DNA of 64,000 nt, taken from assembly GCF_009765445.1 (NCBI RefSeq), contig NZ_WHOY01000031.1, forward strand, positions 2,585,673 to 2,649,672, given 5' to 3'. The notes beneath the pieces are model-generated. The model saw only the letters and a list, made by a program, of their open reading frames with translations, was not told the origin of the DNA and ran no database searches. Source of the DNA: Pantoea sp. BAV 3049 (GTDB lineage Bacteria; Pseudomonadota; Gammaproteobacteria; Enterobacterales; Enterobacteriaceae). Of the stretch, positions 19,072 to 28,448 are shown piece by piece (positions within the stretch are counted from its first letter, which is position 1; every line of letters starts with the position of its first letter). The position numbers were made by a program, and so were the translations under genes.

Positions 19072-19925
19072 GGGTGGATTGAAACGGTGCAGGTGGTACC
19101 AGCGACCAGCGGCAGATCCTGCGGCACATTAGTCAGGCGAATGCGTACCGGCACGCGCTGCGCAAGGCGCACCCAGGGCACGTTAGGTTTGATATCCGGC
19201 ACCAGTCCGCTGTCGGTTTCCACGCTCTGGTCGTAAATCGCCCGGCCAATACTTTCCACTTCTCCCGTTAACTGACGGTTGTCGCTGTACAGACGGATAG
19301 TCGCTTTATAACCAGGACGGATATGGCGCAGCTTGGTCTCTTCGAAATAGCCCATCACGTAAAAAGAGTGGCTGTCGACGAGCGCGAAAATCGGCGTGCC
19401 GCTGGTGGCATAATTACCGGGACGCACCACCAGGTTGCTGATCCAGCCATCGGTCGGCGCGTAAATCTGCGTCTGGGAAAGATTCCACTTCGCCTGATCC
19501 AACTCTGCCTGAGCGGCTTTCGCCGCGGCATCCATCGATTTGGCATTAAGATCGGCGGCGTCCAGGTCTTCAGCGGAAATTACGTTGCGCGGCAGATTCT
19601 GACGACGGCGGGCTTCATGCTGCGCTTTCATCAAATCCGACTGGGCCTTAGCCAGCTGCGACTCGGCGTTGAGCACCGCGATACGGTAAGGCTCATCATC
19701 CAGTACCAGCAGTTTGGTTCCTTTAGTGACAAACTGGTTGTCTTGAATCGGCAGCTGTTCAATACGACCCGACACCTGAGGGGTGATATTGACCAGCTCG
19801 GCGCGGACCTTGCCGTCACGGGTCCACGGAGACTGCATGTAGTAATTCCACAGCCACCATCCGGCACACAGCGCTGCGGCGAAAAAAATCAGAGTGGAAA
19901 AGTATTTTAACGTGCTGAATTTCAT
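19068..19925 (-). CDS. ydhJ: HlyD-type membrane fusion protein YdhJ
   Basis: 285 residues. One N-terminal membrane anchor (about 8-28), a biotinyl-lipoyl-like half ([20 protein letters not shown]), a helical hairpin, the second lipoyl half ([17 protein letters not shown]) and a beta-barrel segment are all recognisable. It links an inner-membrane pump to the outer membrane; its partner is YdhK (4-bp overlap). Four bp separate it from ydhI. Confidence 0.93.
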   Translation of the reverse strand: MKFSTLKYFSTLIFFAAALCAGWWLWNYYMQSPWTRDGKVRAELVNITPQVSGRIEQLPIQDNQFVTKGTKLLVLDDEPYRIAVLNAESQLAKAQSDLMKAQHEARRRQNLPRNVISAEDLDAADLNAKSMDAAAKAAQAELDQAKWNLSQTQIYAPTDGWISNLVVRPGNYATSGTPIFALVDSHSFYVMGYFEETKLRHIRPGYKATIRLYSDNRQLTGEVESIGRAIYDQSVETDSGLVPDIKPNVPWVRLAQRVPVRIRLTNVPQDLPLVAGTTCTVSIHP

Positions 19926-19929
19926 GAGA

Positions 19930-20166
19930 TCACCAGGTGATAAGCAGCCACAGCGAAGCGCTGACGCAAAGAATAAAGAGAGAGAGATCCAGAAGAGTGG
20001 GATGCCAGATTTCGCCGGAGTAGATCCAGTTCCTCAGCAGAGGATGGATCAGCAGCCAGAAGAAAAATCCCAACAGCACGGCTTTGAACAGCGGTGGAAA
20101 ATAGACCGATGCGCCGAAAATCAGATCGGTCAGCGGTGTTGAAGAGGTGTGGACTGAATGGCTCAC
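19930..20166 (-). CDS. ydhI: DUF1656 inner-membrane protein YdhI
   Basis: 78 residues with two hydrophobic helices (about 27-45 and 58-77), the usual third member of AaeX/DUF1656-MFP-FUSC efflux operons. It is the first gene of ydhIJK and divergent from slyA, with a 148-bp shared control region containing a SlyA-type palindrome. Molecular role unknown. Confidence 0.92.
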   Translation of the reverse strand: MSHSVHTSSTPLTDLIFGASVYFPPLFKAVLLGFFFWLLIHPLLRNWIYSGEIWHPTLLDLSLFILCVSASLWLLITW

Positions 20167-20286
20167 TGATAAATCCTTCTTGCCTGGCCGCCAGTTGCGG
20201 GCAGGGTTATCAATACGGGTTCATAACTGATGAATTTGTATTTTGTCCTGTAAACTCGCAGAATAGTCTAGAATGAGGCTTGATAG

Positions 20287-20298
20287 GTAGCAAGCTAA
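20287..20298. promoter_or_regulatory. SlyA binding site
   Basis: GTAGCAAGCTAA matches the SlyA palindrome TTAGCAAGCTAA at 11 of 12 positions. It ends 4 bp before the slyA ribosome-binding site, a position suited to autorepression and possibly control of divergent ydhIJK. Confidence 0.8.
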
Positions 20299-20314
20299 TT
20301 ATAAGGAGATGAAA

Positions 20315-20752
20315 TTGGATACCCCACTAGGAACGGATCTCGCAAGATTAGTGCGCATCTGGCGGTCGTTGATCGATCAACGCCTGAAGCCGCTGGAACT
20401 GACCCAGACTCACTGGGTAACGCTACATAACATTCATCAGTTGCCACCGGACCAGTCGCAGATTCAGCTGGCCAAGGCTATAGGTATAGAACAACCATCA
20501 CTGGTTCGCACGCTGGATCAGCTGGAAGAGAAGGGGTTAATCACCCGCACCACCTGCGCCAGCGATCGCCGTGCAAAGCGGATTAAGCTGACAGAGGAAG
20601 CTGCGCCGATTATCACTGAGGTTGAGCATGTGATTGATGCCACCCGGGATGACATTCTGTCCGGAATCTCTCAGCAGGAGATCGACAAGATGGTGACGCT
20701 GATTGCCCGGCTGGAAAAAAACATTCTCGAACTGCAAAATCGCGACGAATAA
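20315..20752 (+). CDS. slyA: MarR-family regulator SlyA
   Basis: 145 residues from TTG at 20315. An ATG at 20309 is in frame, but AAGGAG (20303-20308) touches it with no spacer, whereas it stands 6 bp from the TTG. Salmonella SlyA is likewise described as starting at TTG. The winged helix is in [24 protein letters not shown] and the DNA-contacting wing is [12 protein letters not shown]. SlyA counters H-NS silencing and responds to small aromatic carboxylates; it is encoded opposite the ydhIJK pump it controls in relatives. Confidence 0.95.
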   Translation: MDTPLGTDLARLVRIWRSLIDQRLKPLELTQTHWVTLHNIHQLPPDQSQIQLAKAIGIEQPSLVRTLDQLEEKGLITRTTCASDRRAKRIKLTEEAAPIITEVEHVIDATRDDILSGISQQEIDKMVTLIARLEKNILELQNRDE

Positions 20753-20778
20753 AAAAACCGGCATCAGCCGGTTTTTTT
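20751..20778. terminator. Bidirectional terminator between slyA and slyB
   Basis: Stem AAAAAAACCGGC / GCCGGTTTTTTT with loop ATCA lies between the convergent genes and immediately follows the slyA stop. Confidence 0.93.
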
Positions 20779-20783
20779 GTCTT

Positions 20784-21251
20784 TTAGCGGGGTGAAACAG
20801 TCACCTGGCTGCCGTTGGAGGCCATCGCCACTCGCATCCCCACGGAGAAGCGGCTGGCGGCTTGTTTCTGCACCACCATAATGGTGTTGCCGTCATCCTT
20901 ACGGATTTCCAGTTCCACACCCTGGGTTTTATTCATCGCGCCCTGAACACCCTGTCCGGCTACGCCACCCGCCACTGCACCAGCTGCTGTTGCCAGGCTG
21001 CGGCCTGTACCGCCACCGAGAGTGTTACCGAGGAAGCCACCCAGCACCGCACCACCGATTGCACCGATCACATTGCTTTCATCGCCGCCCTGAATCTGAA
21101 CCGGACGAACAGAGACCAGCGTACCGTAGGTCACGTTCTGTATCTGGCGCGCTTCAGAAGCACTGTAAACATCGCCGGAAAGTGTGCTCGTATTGGTGCA
21201 TCCTGCTAATGTCACACCGGTCAGTGCCACGATTAAAATACGCTTAAACAT
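20784..21251 (-). CDS. slyB: Outer-membrane lipoprotein SlyB
   Basis: 155 residues from the ATG at 21251, the E. coli length, with AGGAG about 8 bp upstream. The open frame runs 49 codons further up, but only this start gives the lipoprotein signal MFKRILIVALTGVTLAGC with lipidated Cys18. A glycine-zipper segment (GAIGGAVLGGFLGNTLGGG, about residues 60-95) follows. SlyB forms oligomers that stabilise outer-membrane proteins under LPS stress. In enterics it belongs to the PhoPQ regulon; I could not find a clear PhoP box. Confidence 0.96.
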   Translation of the reverse strand: MFKRILIVALTGVTLAGCTNTSTLSGDVYSASEARQIQNVTYGTLVSVRPVQIQGGDESNVIGAIGGAVLGGFLGNTLGGGTGRSLATAAGAVAGGVAGQGVQGAMNKTQGVELEIRKDDGNTIMVVQKQAASRFSVGMRVAMASNGSQVTVSPR

Positions 21252-21309
21252 CGTCAGAACTCCTTTTTTTCTCATTGCTGCAGTCAATTGCGCAGCGATC
21301 AATAACTTA

Positions 21310-21337
21310 ATTATATGGCACAAGCAATGCTTGTCGC
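21310..21337 (-). promoter_or_regulatory. Candidate sigma-70 promoter of slyB
   Basis: The minus strand has a perfect -10 TATAAT (21310-21315) with GCGACA (21332-21337) as a weak -35 at 16 bp. It lies 58 bp upstream of the slyB start. Confidence 0.5.
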
Positions 21338-21525
21338 TTAATTCCGGCAAAAAAACGTTGTTCAAAAGATAGCGCAGCGGGCCTAAACCGGTACTCAATC
21401 AGCTGAAAAAAGCCGTTTAAGAAGCACGCTGTTTGAAAATGCACAGTTAATCATAGAATTGCACAAACAATTTTGCGACGCTGTAGGGAAAGAGAGGAAA
21501 AAATCTTGCGGTTAAGGCAGAAAAC

Positions 21526-22647
21526 ATGAAATCAGGACGCTATATCGGGGTGATGTCAGGGACCAGTCTGGACGGTGTGGACGTGGTGATGGCAGCCATT
21601 GACAGCCAGATGGTGGCGCAGCAGGCCAGCTACTGCCACCCGATCCCTGCGGCTCTGCGGCAGGACATTCTGGCCATCTGTCAGGGCCAGTCGCTGACGC
21701 TGTCCCAGCTTGGGCAGTTGGATACCCGTCTCGGACGTCTGTTTGCCGAGGCAGTAAAAACGCTCTTGCAGCGCGAAGGGCTGGATAAAGAAGATATCAC
21801 GGCGATCGGCTGTCACGGGCAGACCGTGTGGCATGAACCGCAGGGCGAAGCGCCTAATACGCTGCAGATTGGTGACAATAATCAGATCGCGGCTGCCACC
21901 GGTATCACTGTGGTGGGAGATTTTCGCCGTCGTGATATGGCCCTTGGCGGGCAGGGCGCACCGCTCGTTCCCGCCTTTCATCAGGCGATCCTGATGCATC
22001 CGGTCGAGCGTCGGATGGTGCTGAATATAGGCGGCATCGCTAACCTGTCCCTGTTGATCCCCGGTAAGCCGGTTGGCGGCTATGACACCGGGCCGGGTAA
22101 TATGCTGCTGGATGCGTGGATCTGGCGAAATAAAGGCCAGAGCTACGATCTGGATGGCGCATGGGGCAGCAGCGGTACGGTAGTTTATCCGCTATTGCAA
22201 CAGATGCTGGCCGATCCCTGGTTCTCGTTGCCCGCACCCAAATCAACTGGCCGCGAGTATTTCAATCTGGGGTGGGTTGAACAGCAACTGGCCCACTTCC
22301 CTGGCCTGCTTCCACAGGATGTTCAGGCCACGCTGGTGGAACTCACCGCCACCACCATTGCCGAACAGGTGATGCTGAGCGGTGGCTGCGAGCGGTTACT
22401 GGTTTGCGGTGGCGGCAGTCGCAACCCCCACCTGATGGTGCGGCTGACCAGCCAACTGGCCGGAACCGAAGTCAGTACTACCGATAGCGTCGGCATCAGC
22501 GGCGACGATATGGAAGGGCTGGCCTTTGCCTGGCTGGCCTACCGGACCTTATCCGGAGAGCCCGGGAACCTGCCGTCGGTTACGGGTGCACTCGAAGCGA
22601 CGGTGCTCGGGGCGATCTACCCGGCAAACATGCCGCGCTATCGCTGA
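21526..22647 (+). CDS. anmK: Anhydro-N-acetylmuramic acid kinase
   Basis: 373 residues of the ASKHA kinase fold. The N-terminal phosphate loop reads [15 protein letters not shown], and the second nucleotide motif [14 protein letters not shown] is near residue 300. It cleaves the 1,6-anhydro ring of anhMurNAc and phosphorylates it to MurNAc-6-P during cell-wall recycling in the cytoplasm. Position between slyB (divergent) and mliC matches E. coli. Confidence 0.96.
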   Translation: MKSGRYIGVMSGTSLDGVDVVMAAIDSQMVAQQASYCHPIPAALRQDILAICQGQSLTLSQLGQLDTRLGRLFAEAVKTLLQREGLDKEDITAIGCHGQTVWHEPQGEAPNTLQIGDNNQIAAATGITVVGDFRRRDMALGGQGAPLVPAFHQAILMHPVERRMVLNIGGIANLSLLIPGKPVGGYDTGPGNMLLDAWIWRNKGQSYDLDGAWGSSGTVVYPLLQQMLADPWFSLPAPKSTGREYFNLGWVEQQLAHFPGLLPQDVQATLVELTATTIAEQVMLSGGCERLLVCGGGSRNPHLMVRLTSQLAGTEVSTTDSVGISGDDMEGLAFAWLAYRTLSGEPGNLPSVTGALEATVLGAIYPANMPRYR

Positions 22648-22707
22648 GTGCATCACGGCGAATCTTTAGCGGTTTGCTAAAGTTACTCTTCACCTCAAGG
22701 AGACAGT

Positions 22708-23019
22708 ATGAAAAAAATTGTGATCGCTTCCAGCCTGGTGCTGCTTTCCGGCTGCAGCATGTTCCACTCCGAGCCGGAGAAGCCTAAAACGCTGCACTAC
22801 ACTTGCGGCACTCTGCCACTGACGGTGATTCAGGATAATTCACGACAGGAAGTTAACCTTATTCTGGACGGCAATCCGCTGACCCTGAAACAGCAGGAAG
22901 CGGCTTCCGGCACGCGCTACAGCGATGGTAACTATGTATTCTGGTCCAAAGGCGACGGGGCTTTTATCGAGCGTAACGGCAAATTGATCGTCAATGACTG
23001 CCGTCTTACCGCAGGTTAA
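22708..23019 (+). CDS. mliC: Membrane-bound lysozyme inhibitor MliC
   Basis: 103 residues. A lipoprotein signal ends at Cys16 (VLLSGCSMF). The mature part is a small beta-barrel with the MliC pattern: a YTC start, an SGTRYSDGNYVFWSKGDGAFI segment carrying the lysozyme-contacting Ser/Lys, and a closing Cys (NDCRL). It sits in the outer membrane and blocks c-type lysozymes. AAGGAG precedes the ATG. It is followed by pdxH 64 bp later on the same strand. Confidence 0.94.
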   Translation: MKKIVIASSLVLLSGCSMFHSEPEKPKTLHYTCGTLPLTVIQDNSRQEVNLILDGNPLTLKQQEAASGTRYSDGNYVFWSKGDGAFIERNGKLIVNDCRLTAG

Positions 23020-23083
23020 CCCGTTGAAATCCATCGGGATGAGGCGCACAATGTTTTATCCCCTTCCAGCAGAAGCCTGAGCG

Positions 23084-23740
23084 ATGAACGAGAGCGATAA
23101 CCTGCAGCAGATTGCCCATCTGCGCCGTGAATATACCCGTGGCGGCCTGCGCCGTAACGATCTTCCAGACGACCCGCTGGCGCTGTTTGAACGCTGGCTG
23201 GGCCAGGCCGTAGAGGCGCAACTGCCCGATGCCACAGCGATGAGCGTGGCGACGGTTGATGAGCGCGGCCAGCCCTATCAGCGCATTGTGTTGCTGAAGC
23301 ACTTTGACCAGCGCGGGATGGTGTTCTACACCAACCTGGGCAGCCGTAAAGCTCAGCATCTGGAAAAAAATCCGCGCATCAGCTTACTGTTCCCGTGGCA
23401 CATGCTGGAACGACAGGTGATGGTGCTGGGCACGGTGGAGAAGCTGTCGATTCTCGATGTGGTGAAATACTTCCACAGCCGCCCGCGCGAAAGCCAGATT
23501 GGCGCGTGGGTGTCGAAGCAGTCCAGCCGGATTTCCGCTCGTGGTGTGCTGGAAGGCAAGTTTCTGGAGCTGAAGCAGAAGTTCCAGCAGGGCGAAGTTC
23601 CCCTGCCCAGTTTCTGGGGCGGCTACCGCATCAAAATAGACTCAATGGAGTTCTGGCAGGGCGGGGAACACCGGCTGCATGACCGTTTTTTCTACCAGCG
23701 TGAAGATGAAGCCTGGAAAATTGATCGTCTCGCCCCCTAA
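23084..23740 (+). CDS. pdxH: Pyridoxamine 5'-phosphate oxidase
   Basis: 218 residues, aligning end to end with E. coli PdxH. FMN-binding segments [18 protein letters not shown] and [11 protein letters not shown] are present. The C-terminus [26 protein letters not shown] contains the substrate-site Arg and His. It makes pyridoxal phosphate from PNP or PMP with oxygen. The Shine-Dalgarno sequence is weak. Confidence 0.97.
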   Translation: MNESDNLQQIAHLRREYTRGGLRRNDLPDDPLALFERWLGQAVEAQLPDATAMSVATVDERGQPYQRIVLLKHFDQRGMVFYTNLGSRKAQHLEKNPRISLLFPWHMLERQVMVLGTVEKLSILDVVKYFHSRPRESQIGAWVSKQSSRISARGVLEGKFLELKQKFQQGEVPLPSFWGGYRIKIDSMEFWQGGEHRLHDRFFYQREDEAWKIDRLAP

Positions 23741-23760
23741 ATCCGCGAAATAATCCCGTT

Positions 23761-23790
23761 AAGCGCTGGCACAGAGTGCGTCAGCGCTTT
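23761..23790 (+). terminator. Hairpin after pdxH
   Basis: AAGCGCTG and CAGCGCTT form an 8-bp stem around a 13-nt loop, with a moderate T-rich tail. Confidence 0.6.
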
Positions 23791-23875
23791 ATTCTATATG
23801 CCTTATTTTTTCGTCCGCGAGTAGCGGAAAGCTGTGTACCAGCAAAGGTGCAGACTTTTCTACATGGAGTCACAG

Positions 23876-25150
23876 ATGGCCAGCAGTAACCTGATCACAC
23901 AATTGCAAGAGCGGGGCTTAGTCGCCCAGGTAACGGATGAGACCGCGTTAGCAGAACGACTGGCGCAAGGGCCAATCGCACTCTATTGCGGCTTCGATCC
24001 GACTGCCGACAGCTTGCATTTGGGCCATCTGGTGCCGTTACTCTGCCTGAAGCGCTTCCAGGATGCGGGTCACCGCCCGGTGGCGCTGGTGGGTGGAGCG
24101 ACCGGCCTGATTGGCGACCCGAGCTTTAAAGCCGCTGAGCGCAAGCTGAACACCAACGAAACCGTCAACGAGTGGGTAGAGAAAATCCGCCATCAGGTGG
24201 CACCGTTCCTTGACTTTGACTGTGGCGACAACAGCGCCATTGCGGCCAACAACTACGACTGGTTCGGCGACATGAACGTGCTGACCTTCCTGCGTGATAT
24301 CGGCAAGCACTTCTCGGTCAACCAGATGATCAATAAAGAAGCGGTTAAGCAGCGTCTGAACCGTGACGATCAGGGGATCTCCTTTACCGAGTTCTCCTAT
24401 AACCTGCTGCAGGGGTACGACTTTGCCTGCCTCAACGAGCGTCATGGCGTGGCGCTGCAGATCGGCGGCTCCGATCAGTGGGGCAACATCACCTCCGGTA
24501 TCGATCTGACCCGTCGTCTGCACCAGAACCAGGTATTTGGCCTGACCGTTCCGTTGATCACTAAATCTGACGGCACCAAGTTCGGTAAAACCGAAGGTGG
24601 CGCAGTGTGGCTGGACGCGAAGAAAACCAGCCCGTACAAGTTCTACCAGTTCTGGATCAACACGGCAGATGCTGACGTCTACCGCTTCCTGAAGTTCTTC
24701 ACCTTTATGAGCATTGAAGAGATCAATGCGCTGGAAGAAGAAGATAAAAACAGTGGTAAAGCGCCACGTGCCCAGTATGTGCTGGCCGAGCAGGTGACCC
24801 GCCTGGTTCACGGTGCAGAAGGGCTGACCGCGGCCGAGCGTATCACCAAAAGCCTGTTCTCCGGCAGCCTGAGCGAGATGACCGAAGCGGATTTTGAGCA
24901 GCTGGCGCAGGACGGTATGCCATTTGTCGAGCTGGCACAGGGTGAAGATCTGCAACAGGCGATGGTGGCAGGCGATCTGGCTCCTTCCCGTGGGCAGGCC
25001 CGCAAACTGATTGAGTCAAAAGCGGTCAACATTAACGGCCAGGTGCAGTTAAATACGGAATACGCTTTCGATGCAGCAGACCGCCTGCACGGTCGCTTTA
25101 CGCTGCTCCGTCGCGGTAAGAAAAATTACTGCCTGATCGTCTGGAAATAA
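23876..25150 (+). CDS. tyrS: Tyrosyl-tRNA synthetase
   Basis: 424 residues from the ATG at 23876 (GGAG about 7 bp upstream), identical in length to the E. coli enzyme. An upstream in-frame ATG at 23834 would add 14 unrelated residues. Class I signatures HLGH (48-51) and KFGKT (near 234) flank the Rossmann core. An S4-type RNA-binding domain closes the protein (SRGQARKLI ... [16 protein letters not shown]). Essential housekeeping enzyme. Confidence 0.98.
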   Translation: MASSNLITQLQERGLVAQVTDETALAERLAQGPIALYCGFDPTADSLHLGHLVPLLCLKRFQDAGHRPVALVGGATGLIGDPSFKAAERKLNTNETVNEWVEKIRHQVAPFLDFDCGDNSAIAANNYDWFGDMNVLTFLRDIGKHFSVNQMINKEAVKQRLNRDDQGISFTEFSYNLLQGYDFACLNERHGVALQIGGSDQWGNITSGIDLTRRLHQNQVFGLTVPLITKSDGTKFGKTEGGAVWLDAKKTSPYKFYQFWINTADADVYRFLKFFTFMSIEEINALEEEDKNSGKAPRAQYVLAEQVTRLVHGAEGLTAAERITKSLFSGSLSEMTEADFEQLAQDGMPFVELAQGEDLQQAMVAGDLAPSRGQARKLIESKAVNINGQVQLNTEYAFDAADRLHGRFTLLRRGKKNYCLIVWK

Positions 25151-25161
25151 TCTCTCCCAAC

Positions 25162-25187
25162 AGGCCGGTCTGACCGGCCTCTTTTTT
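25162..25187 (+). terminator. Intrinsic terminator of tyrS
   Basis: AGGCCGGTC and GACCGGCCT form a 9-bp dyad followed by CTTTTTT. The same 19-nt hairpin core recurs after the metQ-like gene at 40558. Confidence 0.9.
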
Positions 25188-25207
25188 GGCAAGGTTCGGG
25201 TTTCGCT

Positions 25208-26068
25208 ATGAAAAATATTCTTTCTGTTCAGTCGCATACCGTTTACGGTCATGCGGGCAACAGCGCGTCTGAATTCCCTATGCGCCGCATGGGGGCAAAC
25301 GTCTGGCCGCTGAATACCGTGCAGTTTTCTAACCACACGCAGTACGGACACTGGACCGGGATGGTGATGCCGGCCAGTCACCTGACGGAGATTGTTAAAG
25401 GGATTGCGGACATTGACCGCCTCAGGACCTGTGATGCGGTGCTGAGCGGCTACCTTGGATCTGCTGAGCAGGGTGAGCAGATCCTCGATATCGTTCGTCA
25501 GGTGAAGCAGGCTAACCCGAATGCATGGTTCTTCTGCGATCCGGTAATGGGCCATCCTGAAAAAGGCTGCATCGTGGCGCCCGGCGTGGCGGAGTTTCAC
25601 AGCCGTTCGGCGCTGCCAGCCAGTGACATCATCGCGCCCAACCTGCTGGAACTGGAAATGCTCAGCGGTCATGCCGTGAGCAATGTGGAGCAGGCAGTTG
25701 TCACTGCGCGTGAGCTGATTGCCCGTGGCCCGAAAATCGTACTGGTCAAGCATCTGGCTCGCGCCGGTCAGCGCAGCGATCGCTTCGAAATGCTTCTGGT
25801 CACCGCTGACGAGGCCTGGCATATCAGCCGCCCGCTGGTGGATTTCGGTGTGCGACAGCCGGTTGGCGTGGGCGATCTGACCAGCGGACTGCTGCTGGTG
25901 GACCTGCTGCACGGTAAACCGCTGAAAGAGGCGCTGGAGCACGTGACGGCGGCAGTTTATGAAGTGATGCTGAAAACCCATGAATTGGGTGAGTATGAGT
26001 TACAGCTGGTTGCCGCTCAGGAAGGCATTGCTAACCCGCAGCAGCACTTTGATGCGGTCAAACTGTAA
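25208..26068 (+). CDS. pdxY: Pyridoxal kinase PdxY
   Basis: 286 residues of the ribokinase-like pyridoxal kinase family. N-terminal [16 protein letters not shown] contacts substrate; the C-terminal [15 protein letters not shown] carries the catalytic Asp and anion hole. It phosphorylates pyridoxal in the B6 salvage pathway, complementing pdxH encoded two genes earlier. Same position and strand as in E. coli. Confidence 0.97.
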   Translation: MKNILSVQSHTVYGHAGNSASEFPMRRMGANVWPLNTVQFSNHTQYGHWTGMVMPASHLTEIVKGIADIDRLRTCDAVLSGYLGSAEQGEQILDIVRQVKQANPNAWFFCDPVMGHPEKGCIVAPGVAEFHSRSALPASDIIAPNLLELEMLSGHAVSNVEQAVVTARELIARGPKIVLVKHLARAGQRSDRFEMLLVTADEAWHISRPLVDFGVRQPVGVGDLTSGLLLVDLLHGKPLKEALEHVTAAVYEVMLKTHELGEYELQLVAAQEGIANPQQHFDAVKL

Positions 26069-26111
26069 CGCTTTTTCCCTGTGCGCGAGATCCGCACAGG
26101 GAATCATTCTC

Positions 26112-26714
26112 TCAAATTCCTTCGGCTCTGAGCGCTTCAGCCACAGCAGGGCGCGCGGCGACCCGATCAAACCACGCCTGCAGGGTTTTCATCTCTGAAA
26201 GATCCAGCTGAATAGCTTTCGCCCAGCGCACCACTGTAAACAGATAAGCATCCGCGACGGTGAAATGCAGGCCCATCAGCCACTGTTTCTCCTTCAGCTC
26301 TTCATCCACCCAGCCAAATTTCTGTATCAGCTGGCCGCGCAGCACCTCTTTAAATTCGTCTGGCGTAGTGGGGCGAAACAGCGGGCTGAAGGTCTTGTGC
26401 AGCTCGGTGGCAATGTAGTTAAGCCACTCCAGCGTGTGATAGCGCGTCATGCTGCCGACAGGTGCCAGCAGTTTACGGTCCGGCTTCAGGTCCGCCAGAT
26501 ACTGGGCGATAGCCACGCCTTCAGTGAGGATCGTTTCATCATCGAACTGCAGCGTGGGCACCTGTCCTTTGGGATTGATCAGCAGAAAATTATCGCCCAG
26601 CTCCGTGATTTTGGTCTGCAAATCCACCTTAATCAACGTAAAGTCCAGCCCGGTTTCCCGCAGAATGATATGCGGAGAGAGTGAGCAGGCCCCGGGTTTA
26701 AAGAACAGTTTCAT
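26112..26714 (-). CDS. gstA: Glutathione S-transferase GstA
   Basis: 200 residues, beta-class GST. Residues 1-80 form the thioredoxin-like domain starting [18 protein letters not shown] with the class-typical Cys10; the helical domain follows. It conjugates or reduces electrophiles with glutathione in the cytoplasm. The stop codon faces that of pdxY, as in E. coli. Confidence 0.94.
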   Translation of the reverse strand: MKLFFKPGACSLSPHIILRETGLDFTLIKVDLQTKITELGDNFLLINPKGQVPTLQFDDETILTEGVAIAQYLADLKPDRKLLAPVGSMTRYHTLEWLNYIATELHKTFSPLFRPTTPDEFKEVLRGQLIQKFGWVDEELKEKQWLMGLHFTVADAYLFTVVRWAKAIQLDLSEMKTLQAWFDRVAARPAVAEALRAEGI

Positions 26715-26828
26715 TACTTGCTCCTTTGATTTACTGGCAAAACATCCTGTCAGCTTACTGCCGCCGGACGGAAAAGTCAGCGACTTCAGGAGAGACGGAG
26801 AGGGATTATTTCTCCATTATCTGATATT

Positions 26829-27734
26829 TCACAAACTCTCAACCCGCAAGCTGCTCAGTTCCGATAACGTTGTGCGGGCCAGATCCCAGAATGCACGGAC
26901 TTTAGCAGGCATATACTTTACGTTTTGCGTCACCAGCTGGACCGGTACCGCTGGCGTGCGGAACTCTGCCAGTACCTCGCAAAGTGAGCCCTGCTGAATA
27001 TCATCATAAACCTGGTAAGAGAGCAGGCGGGCGATGCCTTTACCGGCGCGGGCTGCTATCAGCTGCGTCTCGACTTCGTTAACGGTCAGCCTCGGCGTAA
27101 TTCGTACCCGCTCCTGCGGTGCTTCAGCAGCGAACCGCCATTCCCGTTGCGAAGTGGCCGTGGTCCCGGCAATCAGGCGATGATCGGTTAGCATCACCGG
27201 CGTGAGCGGTTTTCCATGCAGCGTAAGATAAGCCGGGCTGGCAACCAGCATCTTTTGCACGCTGCCCACCTCGGTCGCCACCAGCGAGGAGTCGCGCAGC
27301 TGGCCAATTCGCACTGCCATATCCAGCCCCTGCTCAATCAAATCCTGATAGCGGTCGCTGAGCTGCAAATCAATCTGAATATCCGGGTATATTTCCAGAA
27401 ACGTCAGCACCAGCGGGGCGATATGCTTGCGGCCAAACTGTACCGGTGCCGTCAGCCGAAGTTTGCCGCTAAGCTGATTGCGGGTGGTGGTGACCAGCGC
27501 CTGCTGATAATCCTCCAGCAGGCTTCTGGCGCGTTCATACAACTCCAGTCCGGCTTGAGTGGGCTGGAGGCGACGGGTGGTGCGCTCAATCAGGCTGACG
27601 GCAAAACGGTTTTCCAGCGCTGCCAGAGTGCGGGTAATGGCAGGGGGAGAACGGCGCAGCGTGCGGGCTGCTCCGGCCAGGCTGCCCTGTTGTACCACGG
27701 CGACGAACACCGCCAGCTCGTCAAGTTTATCCAT
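26829..27734 (-). CDS. LysR-family transcriptional regulator
   Basis: 301 residues: HTH at about 15-40 (VVQQGSLAGAARTLRRSPPAITRTLAALE) and a C-terminal effector domain. It is not a PunR or known core regulator. It is divergent from a GST/flavoprotein gene pair with about 95 bp between, the usual arrangement for a LysR activator and its targets. The three genes are an addition between gstA and dtpA relative to E. coli. Confidence 0.88.
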   Translation of the reverse strand: MDKLDELAVFVAVVQQGSLAGAARTLRRSPPAITRTLAALENRFAVSLIERTTRRLQPTQAGLELYERARSLLEDYQQALVTTTRNQLSGKLRLTAPVQFGRKHIAPLVLTFLEIYPDIQIDLQLSDRYQDLIEQGLDMAVRIGQLRDSSLVATEVGSVQKMLVASPAYLTLHGKPLTPVMLTDHRLIAGTTATSQREWRFAAEAPQERVRITPRLTVNEVETQLIAARAGKGIARLLSYQVYDDIQQGSLCEVLAEFRTPAVPVQLVTQNVKYMPAKVRAFWDLARTTLSELSSLRVESL

Positions 27735-27828
27735 GATCCTTCCACTTATCGAAATTATGAATTGCTATTTTTGCCAGTTTACGCTGTTTTCAGCAAGAGT
27801 AAGCTGACTGAAACTACAGGAGATGAAA

Positions 27829-28446
27829 ATGAGTACATTAACACTGTATGGCAGCGAGCTGTCCGGGCACGCTCACCGCGTCAGATTGCTTCTCAGCATG
27901 CTGAAACTGGAAGCGGAATGGGTTGAGGCAGGAGCCGACGTGCGAAAACGAGAGGATTTTATGGCTCTGAACCCGCTCGGGCAGATACCTGTGCTGGTGG
28001 ATAACGGCACGGTGATTGCCGACAGCAACGCTATTCTGATCTGGCTGGCAAAGCGCTATGCGCCGGACAGCGGCTGGCTGCCGCAGGAACTGCTGAAGGA
28101 GGTGCAGGTGCATCAGTGGCTGGCGAAAGCCGCCGGAGAAATCCGCTACGGTGTCGCCTCGGCGCGCTTGATCAGGCAGTTCAACGCCCCGGAAAACTAC
28201 GATTCTGCAGTGAACGTGGCAGGGAAATTTTTACCTCAGTTCGAGGCACATCTGGCCGGGCGTCAATGGCTGGTGGGTGACAGGGCAACCCTCGCCGATC
28301 TGGCCTGTTACGCCTACGTGGCCTGTGCACCGGAAGGGGGCATTGCGCTGCGTGCTTATCCAGCGGTTAAGAGCTGGTTGCAGCGTGTGGAAGCCCTGCC
28401 GGGTTTTATCGCTTTACCGGCACTGCCGCTGCCAGCGGAAGCCTGA
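27829..28446 (+). CDS. Glutathione S-transferase family protein
   Basis: 205 residues from the ATG at 27829; an ATG at 27823 touches CAGGAG with no spacer, so the later one is preferred. The N-terminal thioredoxin fold contains LYGSELSGHAHRVRLLL and NPLGQIPVLVDNG (cis-Pro). The helical domain ends WLVGDRATLADLACYAYV. It belongs to the broad GST family distinct from GstA. It is followed after 2 bp by a PPOX-type flavoprotein, so the two are co-transcribed and may detoxify one compound together; substrate unknown. Confidence 0.87.
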   Translation: MSTLTLYGSELSGHAHRVRLLLSMLKLEAEWVEAGADVRKREDFMALNPLGQIPVLVDNGTVIADSNAILIWLAKRYAPDSGWLPQELLKEVQVHQWLAKAAGEIRYGVASARLIRQFNAPENYDSAVNVAGKFLPQFEAHLAGRQWLVGDRATLADLACYAYVACAPEGGIALRAYPAVKSWLQRVEALPGFIALPALPLPAEA

Positions 28447-28448
28447 AC

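Noticed and set aside
24038..24955. 305-codon minus-strand frame opposite tyrS
   Set aside because: Shadow of the synthetase gene; composition is typical of mirror translation (Gln/His/Val rich).
25049..25981. 310-codon minus-strand frame opposite pdxY and the end of tyrS
   Set aside because: Spans the tyrS terminator and two real genes on the other strand.
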